From Idiomarina aminovorans (lineage in GTDB: Bacteria > Pseudomonadota > Gammaproteobacteria > Enterobacterales > Alteromonadaceae), in the NCBI RefSeq assembly GCF_023155095.1, contig NZ_JAKNDA010000001.1, positions 682,001 to 746,000 on the forward strand: a stretch of DNA of 64,000 nucleotides, in the 5' to 3' direction. The translations under genes and the position numbers were made by a program. Positions within the stretch are counted from its first letter, which is position 1, and each line of letters starts with the position of its first letter. This document shows positions 50,525 through 59,179 of this stretch, in pieces. The notes beneath the pieces were generated by a model. It saw only the letters and a list, made by a program, of their open reading frames with translations, made no database searches and was not told the origin of the DNA.

Positions 50525-51546
50525 TTGTCTGAACCTTCGTATTGAACAACTTTTTGATGAATGGCACCGAATATTGACTGGCCGCCGTCATCTTTCATTT
50601 CCATTTTGATGGTATCACCAAATTGCATAAACTGAGTTGCTGGCTTGCCATCACGAATGGTTTCTATCATACGAACTTCAGCAATACAGCTATAGCCGAC
50701 ACCACCCTCATCAATTGACGTTCCGTGGTCAGTACCTTGCTTATTAGACACTGTACCTGAGCCAATAACAGCCCCGGCACCTAAGTGACGAGTCTTCGCC
50801 GCGTGAGCCACCAACTGACTGAAGTCAAAGGTCATGTCTTCACCAGCGTTTGGTTTGCCGAACGTCTTGCCGTTGTATTCTGACAATAACGGTAAATGGA
50901 CTTTATTCGCCTTCCAGGCATCGCCCAGCTCATCCGGTGTTACCGCTACCGGCGAGAAAGAAGACGATGGCTTACTCTGGAAAAAGCCAAAGCCTTTACC
51001 CAGTTCGCCCGGAATTAAACCTCGCAATGACACATCGTTGACCAACATCAGTAATTTAATATGCTGGCCGGCACTTTTAGCGTCAACGCCCATGGGCACA
51101 TCATCAGTAATAATGGCAACTTCGCCTTCAAAATCGATGCCCCAATCGGGGCTGGCCATTTCAATGTCATCATACGGGGCTAAAAAGTCATCCGAACCGC
51201 CCTGATACATTAAAGGATCTTCCCAAAAGCTGGCTGGTATTTCAGCGCCTCGCGCGCGACGAACCAACTCAACATGGTTCACATAGGCACTGCCGTCGGC
51301 CCACTGATAAGCACGCGGTAAAGGTGATTCACATAAGGCTTCATCAAACTGAACGCTGCCATCAATACCGCTATCATTAAGTTGCTGATAGATTTTTTCC
51401 AGTTTAGGGGCAATGCCTTCCCAGTCATCCAGCAGCTCCTGCATACAGGAAGCGATAGCCGGAACGGCTACTGCTAAACTTAAGTTTTTGCTGACAACCA
51501 TTAATTGGCCGTCACGAGTACCATTTCTATAAGTGGCGAGTTTCAT
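50521..51546 (-). CDS. Fumarylacetoacetate hydrolase
   Basis: The enzyme hydrolyses fumarylacetoacetate to fumarate and acetoacetate. The 341-residue protein belongs to the FAH-fold group. Its MKLATYRNGTRDGQLMVV start is the short bacterial type. Metal ligands lie in DFEGEVAIITDDVPMG. The core contains DVSLRGLIPGELGKGFGFFQ and SKPSSSFSPVAVTPDELG. It sits between hmgA (6 bases) and maiA (4-base overlap). Confidence 0.93.
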   Translation of the reverse strand: MKLATYRNGTRDGQLMVVSKNLSLAVAVPAIASCMQELLDDWEGIAPKLEKIYQQLNDSGIDGSVQFDEALCESPLPRAYQWADGSAYVNHVELVRRARGAEIPASFWEDPLMYQGGSDDFLAPYDDIEMASPDWGIDFEGEVAIITDDVPMGVDAKSAGQHIKLLMLVNDVSLRGLIPGELGKGFGFFQSKPSSSFSPVAVTPDELGDAWKANKVHLPLLSEYNGKTFGKPNAGEDMTFDFSQLVAHAAKTRHLGAGAVIGSGTVSNKQGTDHGTSIDEGGVGYSCIAEVRMIETIRDGKPATQFMQFGDTIKMEMKDDGGQSIFGAIHQKVVQYEGSDK

Positions 51547-51552
51547 AAGTTG

Positions 51553-52683
51553 TTATTTCTCCTGCCAACTGTAAACGTAGTCCGGGTTTTCAACCGCTAA
51601 TGCCTCGTCACTTGCTTGTAAGGCATCGCGAGTATCAAGCATAACCGCAACTTCGTCAGTGAATTTCTTTTTGTGTTCACGCCCGGCTTTAAACGCTTTC
51701 GGGTGTGGACCATGAGTAAAGCCTGCCGGATGGAAGGTTACCATACCGCGGTCAATATTATCACGACTGAAAAAGTCTCCTTCGTGATAGAACAAGACTT
51801 CGTCGTAATCGTCGTTATTATGGTAGAACGGTACTTTTAAAGCTCCCGGATCCGATTCAATAGGACGCGGTACAAACGTACAAACTACAAAACGCTCGGC
51901 AACAAAAGTCGTGTGCGCCGACGGTGGTAAATGATAACGATGGCTCATCAGCGGCCTGATGTCGCGCCAATTGAGACGAACCGGTGCCAGTTCACCGTGC
52001 CAGCCAATGGCATCCAACGGATTGTAGGGGTAGGTAATGACCGACACTTGCTGGTGACGTTTTACATACACCTGCCATTGATCCTCGCTGTATTGCGCCT
52101 GGAACGCCTCATCGATATCTGGCGTGTCCAGTACAGCGGGGTCAAAAATGGCATGGTTACCGACCAAACCTTTCTCTGGCAAACCGTAAGAACCATTGGT
52201 TGCTTCAATCATCAGTAATTGCATGGTTTCATCCGGCTCGAGGCGCCAATTCGTAGAACGGGGGATCAGAAAATAGTCCCCTTTAACTAAATGAATATGG
52301 CCGTAATCACAATACAAATGGCCGCTGCCTTCATGCACAAAAAGCAGATCGTCGCCGTCGGCGTTACGCACTAGATAGTCCATTTTGCTATGGCAGTGCC
52401 ATAACCGAAAACGGCAGTTATTGTTGTGCAGTAAATCCGGTGTTAACCAGGGATTTCCCGGAGCTATGGCTTCTAGCTTATTAAAGTCAAAAGCCCGTGG
52501 GCGCAACGGCCCACGCCACTCCGACCAACCGGTCGGAGCATGCTGATGGTGAAAATGCGTGGCCGGGCCAAAAAAGCCACTACGGCCAGCTTCACGTTCA
52601 TAAATGGCTTGCTCCGGAAAGTCAGCGTGAGCTTGTCGGGAAGACTTACCCACCTGCTTCGGAAAGCTGATCCATTTACGCAT
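51553..52683 (-). CDS. hmgA: Homogentisate 1,2-dioxygenase
   Basis: HmgA opens the ring of homogentisate to maleylacetoacetate. This 376-residue protein is the shorter cupin-type form found in Shewanella and relatives, not the 430-residue classical form. Visible segments are EAGRSGFFGPATHFHHQHAP, LLFVHEGSGHLYCDYGHI and DEVLFYHEGDFFSRDNI followed by TFHPAGFTHGPHPKAF, where the His and Glu ligands of iron lie. It overlaps hppD by 8 bases at its start. Confidence 0.93.
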   Translation of the reverse strand: MRKWISFPKQVGKSSRQAHADFPEQAIYEREAGRSGFFGPATHFHHQHAPTGWSEWRGPLRPRAFDFNKLEAIAPGNPWLTPDLLHNNNCRFRLWHCHSKMDYLVRNADGDDLLFVHEGSGHLYCDYGHIHLVKGDYFLIPRSTNWRLEPDETMQLLMIEATNGSYGLPEKGLVGNHAIFDPAVLDTPDIDEAFQAQYSEDQWQVYVKRHQQVSVITYPYNPLDAIGWHGELAPVRLNWRDIRPLMSHRYHLPPSAHTTFVAERFVVCTFVPRPIESDPGALKVPFYHNNDDYDEVLFYHEGDFFSRDNIDRGMVTFHPAGFTHGPHPKAFKAGREHKKKFTDEVAVMLDTRDALQASDEALAVENPDYVYSWQEK

Positions 52684-53749
52684 CGCTTAACACTCCCCGG
52701 CGAATTTGGTCTTCTTCAATGCTTTCAAATAACGCTTTGAAGTTGCCTTCGCCGAAACCTTCATTGCCTTTACGCTGAATAATTTCAAAGAATACCGGAC
52801 CAATTACCGTTTGCGTGAAAATTTGCAGCAAAATACCATCTTTTGTCGGCGCGCCATCAATCAGAATGCGTTGTTCGCGCAGTGCCTCTAAGTCTTCCTG
52901 ATGGCCTTCAACACGGTCATTCACTTTCTCGTAGTACGTTTCTGGTGTTTCCATGAAATCCATACCGATAGAGCGAAGGTCTTTTACAGTTTTGTAAATA
53001 TTGTCACTGGTCAAGGCAATGTGCTGTATGCCCTCGCCTTTATATTCTTTCAGATACTCTTCAATTTGCGATTTTTCATCATGAGATTCGTTAATTGGAA
53101 TCTTAATTTTACCGCAAGGAGCTGTCATAGCCCGACTTAGTAAGCCGGTTAGCTTGCCTTCAATATCAAAGTAACGAATTTCGCGGAAGTTGCCGATACG
53201 CTCATAAAAGCCAGCCCAGGTATCCATGTTGCCGCGGAATACGTTGTGCGTCAGGTGGTCAATTTCAAAAAGTCCGGCCGCGTGGTCGCCCATTTTCGCT
53301 TCCCAATTTTCGTAAAAATTGAAATGCTGATTATAAATTTCATGGTTTTCGTAATTATCGACAAAGTACAGAGCACTTTCGCCAATACCAAATACAGCTG
53401 ATACGTCCTCCGCAACACCTTTATCGGCCGGAAAAGCTTTAGCGCCATTCTCGAGCGAATGCTGTAACGCATGAGCTGCGTCTTCAACCCGCCATGCCAT
53501 ACCGCAAACGCTCGGCCCGTGATCTTTAGCGAATTCTTCTGCCTGACCGCCCGGCTCAGCATTAATGATGAAATTAATGTCATTTTGTTTGTATAACCAG
53601 GCTTGTTTGCTTTTGTGCTTAGCCACTTCGGTAAAACCGAGCTTGTCGAACAAATCTTTCAAAGCATCAATGCCATTTTGATCTGGAGCGGTGTATTCGA
53701 CAAATTCAAAACCGTCTGTATTTAACGGATTAGTCATTTTATCTGTCAT
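52676..53749 (-). CDS. hppD: 4-Hydroxyphenylpyruvate dioxygenase
   Basis: HppD converts 4-hydroxyphenylpyruvate to homogentisate. The 357-residue protein has two glyoxalase-like modules. The iron ligands are in FEIDHLTHNVFRGNMDTWA, GIQHIALTSDN and the last Glu in GPVFFEIIQRKGNEGFGEGN. The family length is about 350. It is the first gene of hppD-hmgA-fah-maiA; the 190 bases before it carry TyrR-box-like sequences. Confidence 0.96.
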   Translation of the reverse strand: MTDKMTNPLNTDGFEFVEYTAPDQNGIDALKDLFDKLGFTEVAKHKSKQAWLYKQNDINFIINAEPGGQAEEFAKDHGPSVCGMAWRVEDAAHALQHSLENGAKAFPADKGVAEDVSAVFGIGESALYFVDNYENHEIYNQHFNFYENWEAKMGDHAAGLFEIDHLTHNVFRGNMDTWAGFYERIGNFREIRYFDIEGKLTGLLSRAMTAPCGKIKIPINESHDEKSQIEEYLKEYKGEGIQHIALTSDNIYKTVKDLRSIGMDFMETPETYYEKVNDRVEGHQEDLEALREQRILIDGAPTKDGILLQIFTQTVIGPVFFEIIQRKGNEGFGEGNFKALFESIEEDQIRRGVLSDA

Positions 53750-53858
53750 GGTTATTTCCTCTTATTATTCGGTTATTAACACCATGACTGTAGCGGTACT
53801 TGTGGGTAAAAGGCGAATCTGAACAGAAGATAGGTAACGGTGAAATTTATCATGTAAA

Positions 53859-53876
53859 CGTAAAGTTAATGATACA
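53859..53876. promoter_or_regulatory. Weak TyrR-box-like sequence upstream of hppD
   Basis: On the minus strand it reads TGTATC-ATTAAC-TTTACG, against the consensus TGTAAA-N6-TTTACA, keeping the key G and C. It lies 110 bases before the hppD start and about 60 bases from the better box. Confidence 0.3.
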
Positions 53877-53918
53877 GGCTGCATGCTTGCTTTGAATCAA
53901 GGTACAGCCCCTATTAAG

Positions 53919-53936
53919 TGTAAATTTTCTGTTACA
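53919..53936. promoter_or_regulatory. TyrR box upstream of hppD
   Basis: TGTAAA-TTTTCT-GTTACA matches the TyrR consensus TGTAAA-N6-TTTACA except for one base. It lies between the tyrR stop and hppD, 170 bases before the hppD start, in a position to regulate the catabolic operon. Confidence 0.6.
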
Positions 53937-53939
53937 AAG

Positions 53940-55520
53940 TTATTTTTTTGTCCGCTCTGCTTTACGAATATGTCCTTTGCGTTGCTTGCCAATACCATAA
54001 TCGCGCAGTTTATTAGCAACCGCAGTATGTGAAAGCTCTAAACGTTTAGCTAACTGACGAGTGCTCGGAAAGCTTGGGTAAAGTCGACGTAAAACATGGC
54101 TTTCAAAACGACGTACGGCATCATCCAGGCTCATATCGTCGATATCCAGTGCCAGTTGATCATCTTCCTGATTCAACTCAGGTAAGCGTATATCCGCTGG
54201 CTCCAAAGTATAGCCTTCAATCATAGAGACAGAACGGAACATGGTGTTTTCCAACTGGCGCACATTACCCGGCCACTGATAACGCTTTAGTCGTTCTTTT
54301 GCCGCCCGGCTTAAGCTCACCATACTGCGTCCCAGTTTCTTACAAGCCTGCCCGATAAAATACTCTGCCAGCAACAGAATATCGCTTTGCCGCTCACGCA
54401 GCGGAGGGACACTAAGCGCCAACACATTCAAGCGGTAATACAAATCTTCACGAAACTCGCCATTTTCAACCAGTTCATACAAATTGCCCTGTGCCGTACA
54501 AATAACCCGCACATCCACACTGACTTCGAGCTCTTCGCCAATACGGCGAAAAACACCGTCTTCAAGAAAACGAAGCAATTTTGCCTGCAAGCCAATCGAC
54601 ATTTCACTGACCGAATCTAATAACACGGTACCGCCTGCAGACTGCTCCAGAACACCGGTTTTACGAGTATTTTGTGCGCTTAAGCTCCCTTCTCCGTGGC
54701 CAAATAATTCGCTTTCAGCAACATTATCCGGCAGTGCTGCACAATTTATCGCCAAGAAAGGCTTGTCTTTACGCAGACTGGCTAAGTGACAAGCTTTTGC
54801 TAATAGTTCTTTTCCAACACCGGTTTCGCCTTCAATCAAAAGCGGTGCATCAAGCTCCGCCATGCGTTGCGCATCTTTAATAACCCGTTTCATGGTGCTG
54901 TTGTCAGTCAATAAGCGTTCAAAGGCTTTTTCATTACTTTGACTCTGCCAGGTTGCCGTAACCGGCTCTGATTTACAGGTCATTACAGCACCTGCAAACG
55001 CAGTACTGCCCACTTCGTCATTCACCCAAATAGGCAAAAGCTGGGCATAATATTCAGAATTACCAATAGTGACCGCTTCATAAATTGGGTCCTGAGGTTT
55101 TTTATCCAGCCATCGCTGCAAAGAGATACCATGTACATAATGCATCAAAGGTTCACCTTTTAAACTGTCCTCGTGTCCAGCCAGCAAGCGGAATCCTGCG
55201 TCATTAATGATGTCAATGTAACCTTTATTGTCAATTGACAACACCGGGTCCGGTAAGGTACTCAATAGCAAACTGAACTCGTAATGCTCACGCTCAAACG
55301 GCATGTAGGGAATGGTTTTAACATCAATAATATTAGGGATGCGACGAATTTGAGGCATTAAATGCCGAAAGTCGTCAAAAGCAACCTCGGGAAAGTTGAG
55401 AAAGATTTTACCGGCAGGATCGACTTCAATACCACGCAAATCAATTTCGTGATCTCGTAAAATTTGCAGAACATCCTGACAGATACCCAAGCGGTCATCA
55501 CACGTTATCTCAAGTCGCAT
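53940..55520 (-). CDS. tyrR: TyrR-type aromatic amino acid regulator
   Basis: TyrR (PhhR in pseudomonads) senses Phe, Tyr and Trp. The 526-residue protein has an N-terminal ACT domain (MRLEITCDDRLGICQDVLQI), a PAS domain (LLSTLPDPVLSIDNKGYIDI), a sigma-54-type AAA module with Walker A GETGVGKE near residue 233, and a C-terminal TyrR-type helix-turn-helix (STRQLAKRLELSHTAVANKL). The GAFTGA loop is absent (GHGEGSLSAQN), as in E. coli TyrR, so it works with sigma-70. Walker B reads VLLDSV where E. coli has VLLDEI. It is flanked by the genes it should control. Confidence 0.95.
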   Translation of the reverse strand: MRLEITCDDRLGICQDVLQILRDHEIDLRGIEVDPAGKIFLNFPEVAFDDFRHLMPQIRRIPNIIDVKTIPYMPFEREHYEFSLLLSTLPDPVLSIDNKGYIDIINDAGFRLLAGHEDSLKGEPLMHYVHGISLQRWLDKKPQDPIYEAVTIGNSEYYAQLLPIWVNDEVGSTAFAGAVMTCKSEPVTATWQSQSNEKAFERLLTDNSTMKRVIKDAQRMAELDAPLLIEGETGVGKELLAKACHLASLRKDKPFLAINCAALPDNVAESELFGHGEGSLSAQNTRKTGVLEQSAGGTVLLDSVSEMSIGLQAKLLRFLEDGVFRRIGEELEVSVDVRVICTAQGNLYELVENGEFREDLYYRLNVLALSVPPLRERQSDILLLAEYFIGQACKKLGRSMVSLSRAAKERLKRYQWPGNVRQLENTMFRSVSMIEGYTLEPADIRLPELNQEDDQLALDIDDMSLDDAVRRFESHVLRRLYPSFPSTRQLAKRLELSHTAVANKLRDYGIGKQRKGHIRKAERTKK

Positions 55521-55543
55521 AAACCCAACTGCTTCGAACTAAA

Positions 55544-55561
55544 TGTAAAGCAAATAATACA
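55544..55561. promoter_or_regulatory. Possible TyrR box in the tyrR promoter region
   Basis: TGTAAA-GCAAAT-AATACA keeps the essential G and C of TGTAAA-N6-TTTACA with two mismatches in the right arm. It lies 24 bases before the tyrR start, which fits autorepression. Confidence 0.45.
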
Positions 55562-55577
55562 CCATTGTTATCGCTGA

Positions 55578-55612
55578 CAAAACAAAAACCCCAGTCAGCA
55601 GACCGGGGTTTT
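55578..55612 (-). terminator. Terminator after phhB
   Basis: On the minus strand AAAACCCC pairs with GGGGTTTT around a 12-base loop, followed by TTTGTTTTG. It separates phhAB from tyrR, which therefore needs its own promoter. Confidence 0.75.
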
Positions 55613-55637
55613 ATGGTGTTCATCGACAAAAAGCCAG

Positions 55638-55979
55638 TTATGCGTCAAGCACGCCGTCAGTTTTTGCCGCCATAATAAAGTCATTTTTATGCAGACCATC
55701 AATGGCGTGAGTCCACCATGTGACTGTTACTTTCCCCCATTCGGTAGTCATTTCAGGGTGATGCTTTTCTTCTTCAGCAATCTCCCCAACGCGGTTGGTA
55801 AAAGCCAACGCTTGTTTAAAGTTCTTAAACTTAAACTCGCGCTGTAGCATCATAACGCTACCTTTTGTCACCGGCGTCCAGTCCGGGATTTCACGCATCA
55901 ATTCTTTTAATTCGTCGTCGCTGACTTGTGGTGCGTCAGCATGGCACGCTTCACAACGTGCATTTTCCAAGTTTGACAT
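55638..55979 (-). CDS. phhB: Pterin-4a-carbinolamine dehydratase
   Basis: PhhB regenerates the tetrahydropterin cofactor of PhhA. The 113-residue protein has [39 protein letters not shown], the active-site His pair in [15 protein letters not shown] and [15 protein letters not shown]. Length and motifs match the family. It is 19 bases downstream of phhA. Confidence 0.96.
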   Translation of the reverse strand: MSNLENARCEACHADAPQVSDDELKELMREIPDWTPVTKGSVMMLQREFKFKNFKQALAFTNRVGEIAEEEKHHPEMTTEWGKVTVTWWTHAIDGLHKNDFIMAAKTDGVLDA

Positions 55980-55998
55980 ATTTTAATACTCCTTTGCC

Positions 55999-56793
55999 TT
56001 AAGCTGCATCTTTTGGTGGAAATTTCGGTTCAAACAACCCTAGCTCCATGGCTTCGTGAACCAATGCCATAATATCCATATCGGATATCTGGAACAGTTC
56101 GTCCACACTCTCTATGGTGTAGTAGATAGGTTGAATGATATCAATTCGATAAGGTGTACGCAGTGCATCTAGTGCTTTCAGCGGTTTCCGCTCTGGCGTA
56201 TCACTATTAACAGCATATTCGGTTTCCGCAGGTGACGATAAAATGCCGCCGCCATAAATGCGGATGCCCTCTTCGGTTTTTAACAACCCAAACTCTACAG
56301 TAAACCAGTATAAACGAGCCAGATACACCCGTTCTTTTGGCGTTGCCGCATAGCCTAATTTACCGTATTGGTGCGTAAAGTGTGCAAATGCCGGGTTGGT
56401 TAATAACGGGCAATGCCCAAATATTTCGTGGAAAATATCCGGTTCCTGCAAGTAATCAAACTCTTCCTGCGTGCGAATAAAAGTAGCGACTGGAAATTGC
56501 TTGTTTGCCAGTAAACGGAAAAATTCATCAAACGGAATTAATGCAGGAACAGCTGCCATCTGCCATCCGGTTTCACGTTCCAATACATCGTTGACTTCAT
56601 GCATTTGTGGCAAGCGGTCCTTCGGCAAGTCGAGTAATTCCAGTCCCTTCATATACTCATCGCAAGCTTTACCTGGTATGCATTCCAGTTGACGCTCGAC
56701 CAAGTCTTTCCAGATTTGGTTTTCTTCGTCACTCCAGTGAATAATGCCGTTTTCATCCGGTTGCTTTGATACGTATTGACTTTGTTTACCCAT
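55999..56793 (-). CDS. phhA: Phenylalanine 4-monooxygenase
   Basis: PhhA hydroxylates phenylalanine to tyrosine. The 264-residue protein is the bacterial catalytic-core type without a regulatory domain. The iron ligands are the two His of DIFHEIFGHCPLL and the Glu of LYWFTVEFGLLKTEEGIRIYG. IYGGGILSSPAETEYAV carries substrate contacts. It forms an operon with phhB. A 59-base gap separates it from megL upstream; no clear own promoter is visible there, so it may also be read from megL. Confidence 0.97.
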   Translation of the reverse strand: MGKQSQYVSKQPDENGIIHWSDEENQIWKDLVERQLECIPGKACDEYMKGLELLDLPKDRLPQMHEVNDVLERETGWQMAAVPALIPFDEFFRLLANKQFPVATFIRTQEEFDYLQEPDIFHEIFGHCPLLTNPAFAHFTHQYGKLGYAATPKERVYLARLYWFTVEFGLLKTEEGIRIYGGGILSSPAETEYAVNSDTPERKPLKALDALRTPYRIDIIQPIYYTIESVDELFQISDMDIMALVHEAMELGLFEPKFPPKDAA

Positions 56794-56852
56794 AATTCAG
56801 CCTTGTTACTTTCTCATTAGTGTAAGATCGTTATTGTTATTATTCGTTCAAA

Positions 56853-58082
56853 TTACGCAGATTGCTGCCACTGCACGCGACACGCTTCCAACGCTTGTTC
56901 AAGATCCGCTACAATATCGTCTGCTGCCTCTAAACCGACAGCAACTCGGATTAAAGTATCAGAAATTCCGGCTTCAGCTCTTGCTTCAGGTGTATAGGGA
57001 GAGTGCGTCATTGAGGCCGGATGCTGGATCAAGGTTTCAGCATCGCCCAAACTGACTGCCAAAGCAATCATGCGTAACTGATTCAAAAAATAACGCGCTT
57101 TTGCTTCATCGCCTTCCAGTTCAAACGCAATAATTGCACCATGACGACTCATCTGCTTACCCATTAAAGCTTGCGCTTCATGGTCCGGTGCGCCCGGATA
57201 GTAGATCGTTTTAATATCACTGCGCCCGGCCAGAAATTGGTAAACCGTGTCCGCGTTTTCACAGTGGCGCTGCATACGAACATGCAACGTTTTTAGCCCG
57301 CGTAGTATTAACCACGCATCGTGCGGACTGATGGTCGCGCCCATGTCTTTTAAGGTTGTACTTTTAATGGTATTTATATCGTCTTCACTACCGCAAATAA
57401 TACCGGCTACCACATCACCATGGCCATTAAGAAATTTAGTCGCGCTGTGCACAACAATATCAGCGCCATGACGTTTGGGCTGCTGCATTAATGGTGTCAT
57501 AAAGGTATTATCAACCACCAGACGGATATTTCGATCAACGATTACCGCATGAATTTTCTCAATATTCACGACTTTTAATTGCGGGTTAGCCGGGGTCTCA
57601 AGAAATACCAGACGGGTATTTTCTCTTAACGTTTTTTCCAGCAGACCGTCTTCATTTAAATCGATAAAGTCAGCTTCTACACCAAAGCGTTCAAACAGCT
57701 CACTGAATAACGCAAAACTACAGCCATAAATAGCATCGGACACTACAATATGGTCACCACTTCGCACAAAGGCCATAGTCGCAGCGGCAATAGCTCCCAT
57801 ACCGGTTGCAGCTGCAGCCGCTGCATCATAACCTTCAAGGGTAGCCATACGGCGCTCAAGCTCTGCGGTAGTTGGGTTCCCTAAACGGCTGTAAATATAG
57901 CCCTCTTCTTCGCCGGCAAAACGGCGACTCCCCTGCTCAGCAGAAGAAAAACAAAACGTCGATGTCTGATAAAGCGGCGTTGTTAACGCACCATGAGGGT
58001 CATCATGCAATGAACCGGCATGAATCACCTGAGTAGCTGACTGCCAATTGTTTTTGTTATGTGCTTTTCGATCAGAAGACAT
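56853..58082 (-). CDS. megL: Methionine gamma-lyase (Cys/Met metabolism PLP family)
   Basis: MegL cleaves methionine to methanethiol, 2-oxobutyrate and ammonia. The 409-residue protein shows the PLP-binding Lys in VVHSATKFLNGHGDV, the phosphate-binding YSRLGNPTTAELERRMATLE, and the active-site Cys of methionine gamma-lyases in IYGCSFALF, which separates it from cystathionine lyases. Cystathionine gamma-lyase remains an alternative. It lies upstream of phhAB on the same strand. Its promoter region (58083-58189) shows no methionine-repressor box by eye. Confidence 0.88.
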   Translation of the reverse strand: MSSDRKAHNKNNWQSATQVIHAGSLHDDPHGALTTPLYQTSTFCFSSAEQGSRRFAGEEEGYIYSRLGNPTTAELERRMATLEGYDAAAAAATGMGAIAAATMAFVRSGDHIVVSDAIYGCSFALFSELFERFGVEADFIDLNEDGLLEKTLRENTRLVFLETPANPQLKVVNIEKIHAVIVDRNIRLVVDNTFMTPLMQQPKRHGADIVVHSATKFLNGHGDVVAGIICGSEDDINTIKSTTLKDMGATISPHDAWLILRGLKTLHVRMQRHCENADTVYQFLAGRSDIKTIYYPGAPDHEAQALMGKQMSRHGAIIAFELEGDEAKARYFLNQLRMIALAVSLGDAETLIQHPASMTHSPYTPEARAEAGISDTLIRVAVGLEAADDIVADLEQALEACRVQWQQSA

Positions 58083-58189
58083 ACAATTTTGCTCGTTTGT
58101 CAGAATTTTGTTAACGAGTAACAGAGTGCAACGAGCTTACCTTCATTAGCAATATTTGCGCTGCGTCAACGTTAGGGGGAGCTGTAACG

Positions 58190-59179
58190 CTAGTTTTCCA
58201 CTTCTTGTTCCGTAGCTGCTTTAGCCTTTGCCTGACGAGACTTATAGACAAAAGGTAAAACGTTTTTTAATTGGCTCAGTAAATCTTTTTGCAGTTTTAA
58301 ATAACCCGGCTTTTTTACTTTTTCAAAGGGCATGGGTCGGCACAATTCTATCACTTGATAGCCTAACCGCGCAGTAAGCAAACCGGCACCTAAACCCTGC
58401 CCCGCGCGGGTTGATAAACGGGTTAATAATTCAGCACTCACCCACTGTGCGCCCAAATCAACGGCAACTTCACTCAGTCCGGCATAAACAATATTCGCAA
58501 ATACCTGGCGCCATAAACGCACTCTGGCCCAATAGCCGAGTTTGACGCCATAAAGCTCAGCTATGCGCGATATCATGCGTTGGTTACGCCACACCAAAAT
58601 CAGCATATCCAGCAAGGCAAATGGGCTAACCGCTACCATGGCTGCTGCTTCTGCTGACCAGCGACTGATAACTCGCGTGGCCTGCTGATCAACCCGGCTT
58701 AAAACATCCACCTCAAAGCGTTCACGCTCTTCATCCGCAGACCAGTAGGGTTGCTTTATTTGTTGCCAGCGGTGTTCTAAATCCGGGTGTTGCAGAAGTT
58801 TCAATTGTTGTTCAGGCTTTGGCTCCCCGGCTTGTTTCTTCCAGCGCCTTTTTAACTTTTGTAGTAGCCAGATTTCGCGCACCATGAAACTCAAGAATGC
58901 CAGCGCAATTATCCCGAAGCCAAGAGCCCATAAACTGCCTAAAAAAATGTTTTGCTGAAACCGTTCAGCCACTATCAATACCGACTCAATAACCGCAGCC
59001 GATAAGGCAAAAACCAAACCAAGTACCAGCCACTTGCCCCAACGCCCTGACTTTACCCTAGCCGTTCGTTGCGAAGAATCGGTTTCATGCCCGGGTACCT
59101 CAGAAGCTTCTTTATTATCTGAAACTTCAACCGCCGGTTCATCCATAGAATAATAGGTTAACTTACGCGAATCAGTCAC
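58190..59179 (-). CDS. ycjF: YcjF-family membrane protein (DUF697/TIGR01620)
   Basis: This 329-residue inner-membrane protein has two N-terminal helices (GKWLVLGLVFALSAAVIE and LWALGFGIIALAFLSFMV) and the DUF697 region (AAAMVAVSPFALLDMLILVW, then GAGLLTARLGYQVIELCRPM). Its function is unknown; with YcjX it belongs to the Psp response in enterobacteria. It overlaps ycjX by 4 bases. Confidence 0.9.
   Translation of the reverse strand: MTDSRKLTYYSMDEPAVEVSDNKEASEVPGHETDSSQRTARVKSGRWGKWLVLGLVFALSAAVIESVLIVAERFQQNIFLGSLWALGFGIIALAFLSFMVREIWLLQKLKRRWKKQAGEPKPEQQLKLLQHPDLEHRWQQIKQPYWSADEERERFEVDVLSRVDQQATRVISRWSAEAAAMVAVSPFALLDMLILVWRNQRMISRIAELYGVKLGYWARVRLWRQVFANIVYAGLSEVAVDLGAQWVSAELLTRLSTRAGQGLGAGLLTARLGYQVIELCRPMPFEKVKKPGYLKLQKDLLSQLKNVLPFVYKSRQAKAKAATEQEVEN

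Noticed and set aside
53890-53910. Sigma-54 promoter for hppD (GG-N10-GA on the minus strand)
   Set aside because: The -24 part departs strongly from TGGCAC and the local TyrR lacks the GAFTGA loop needed to activate sigma-54 polymerase.
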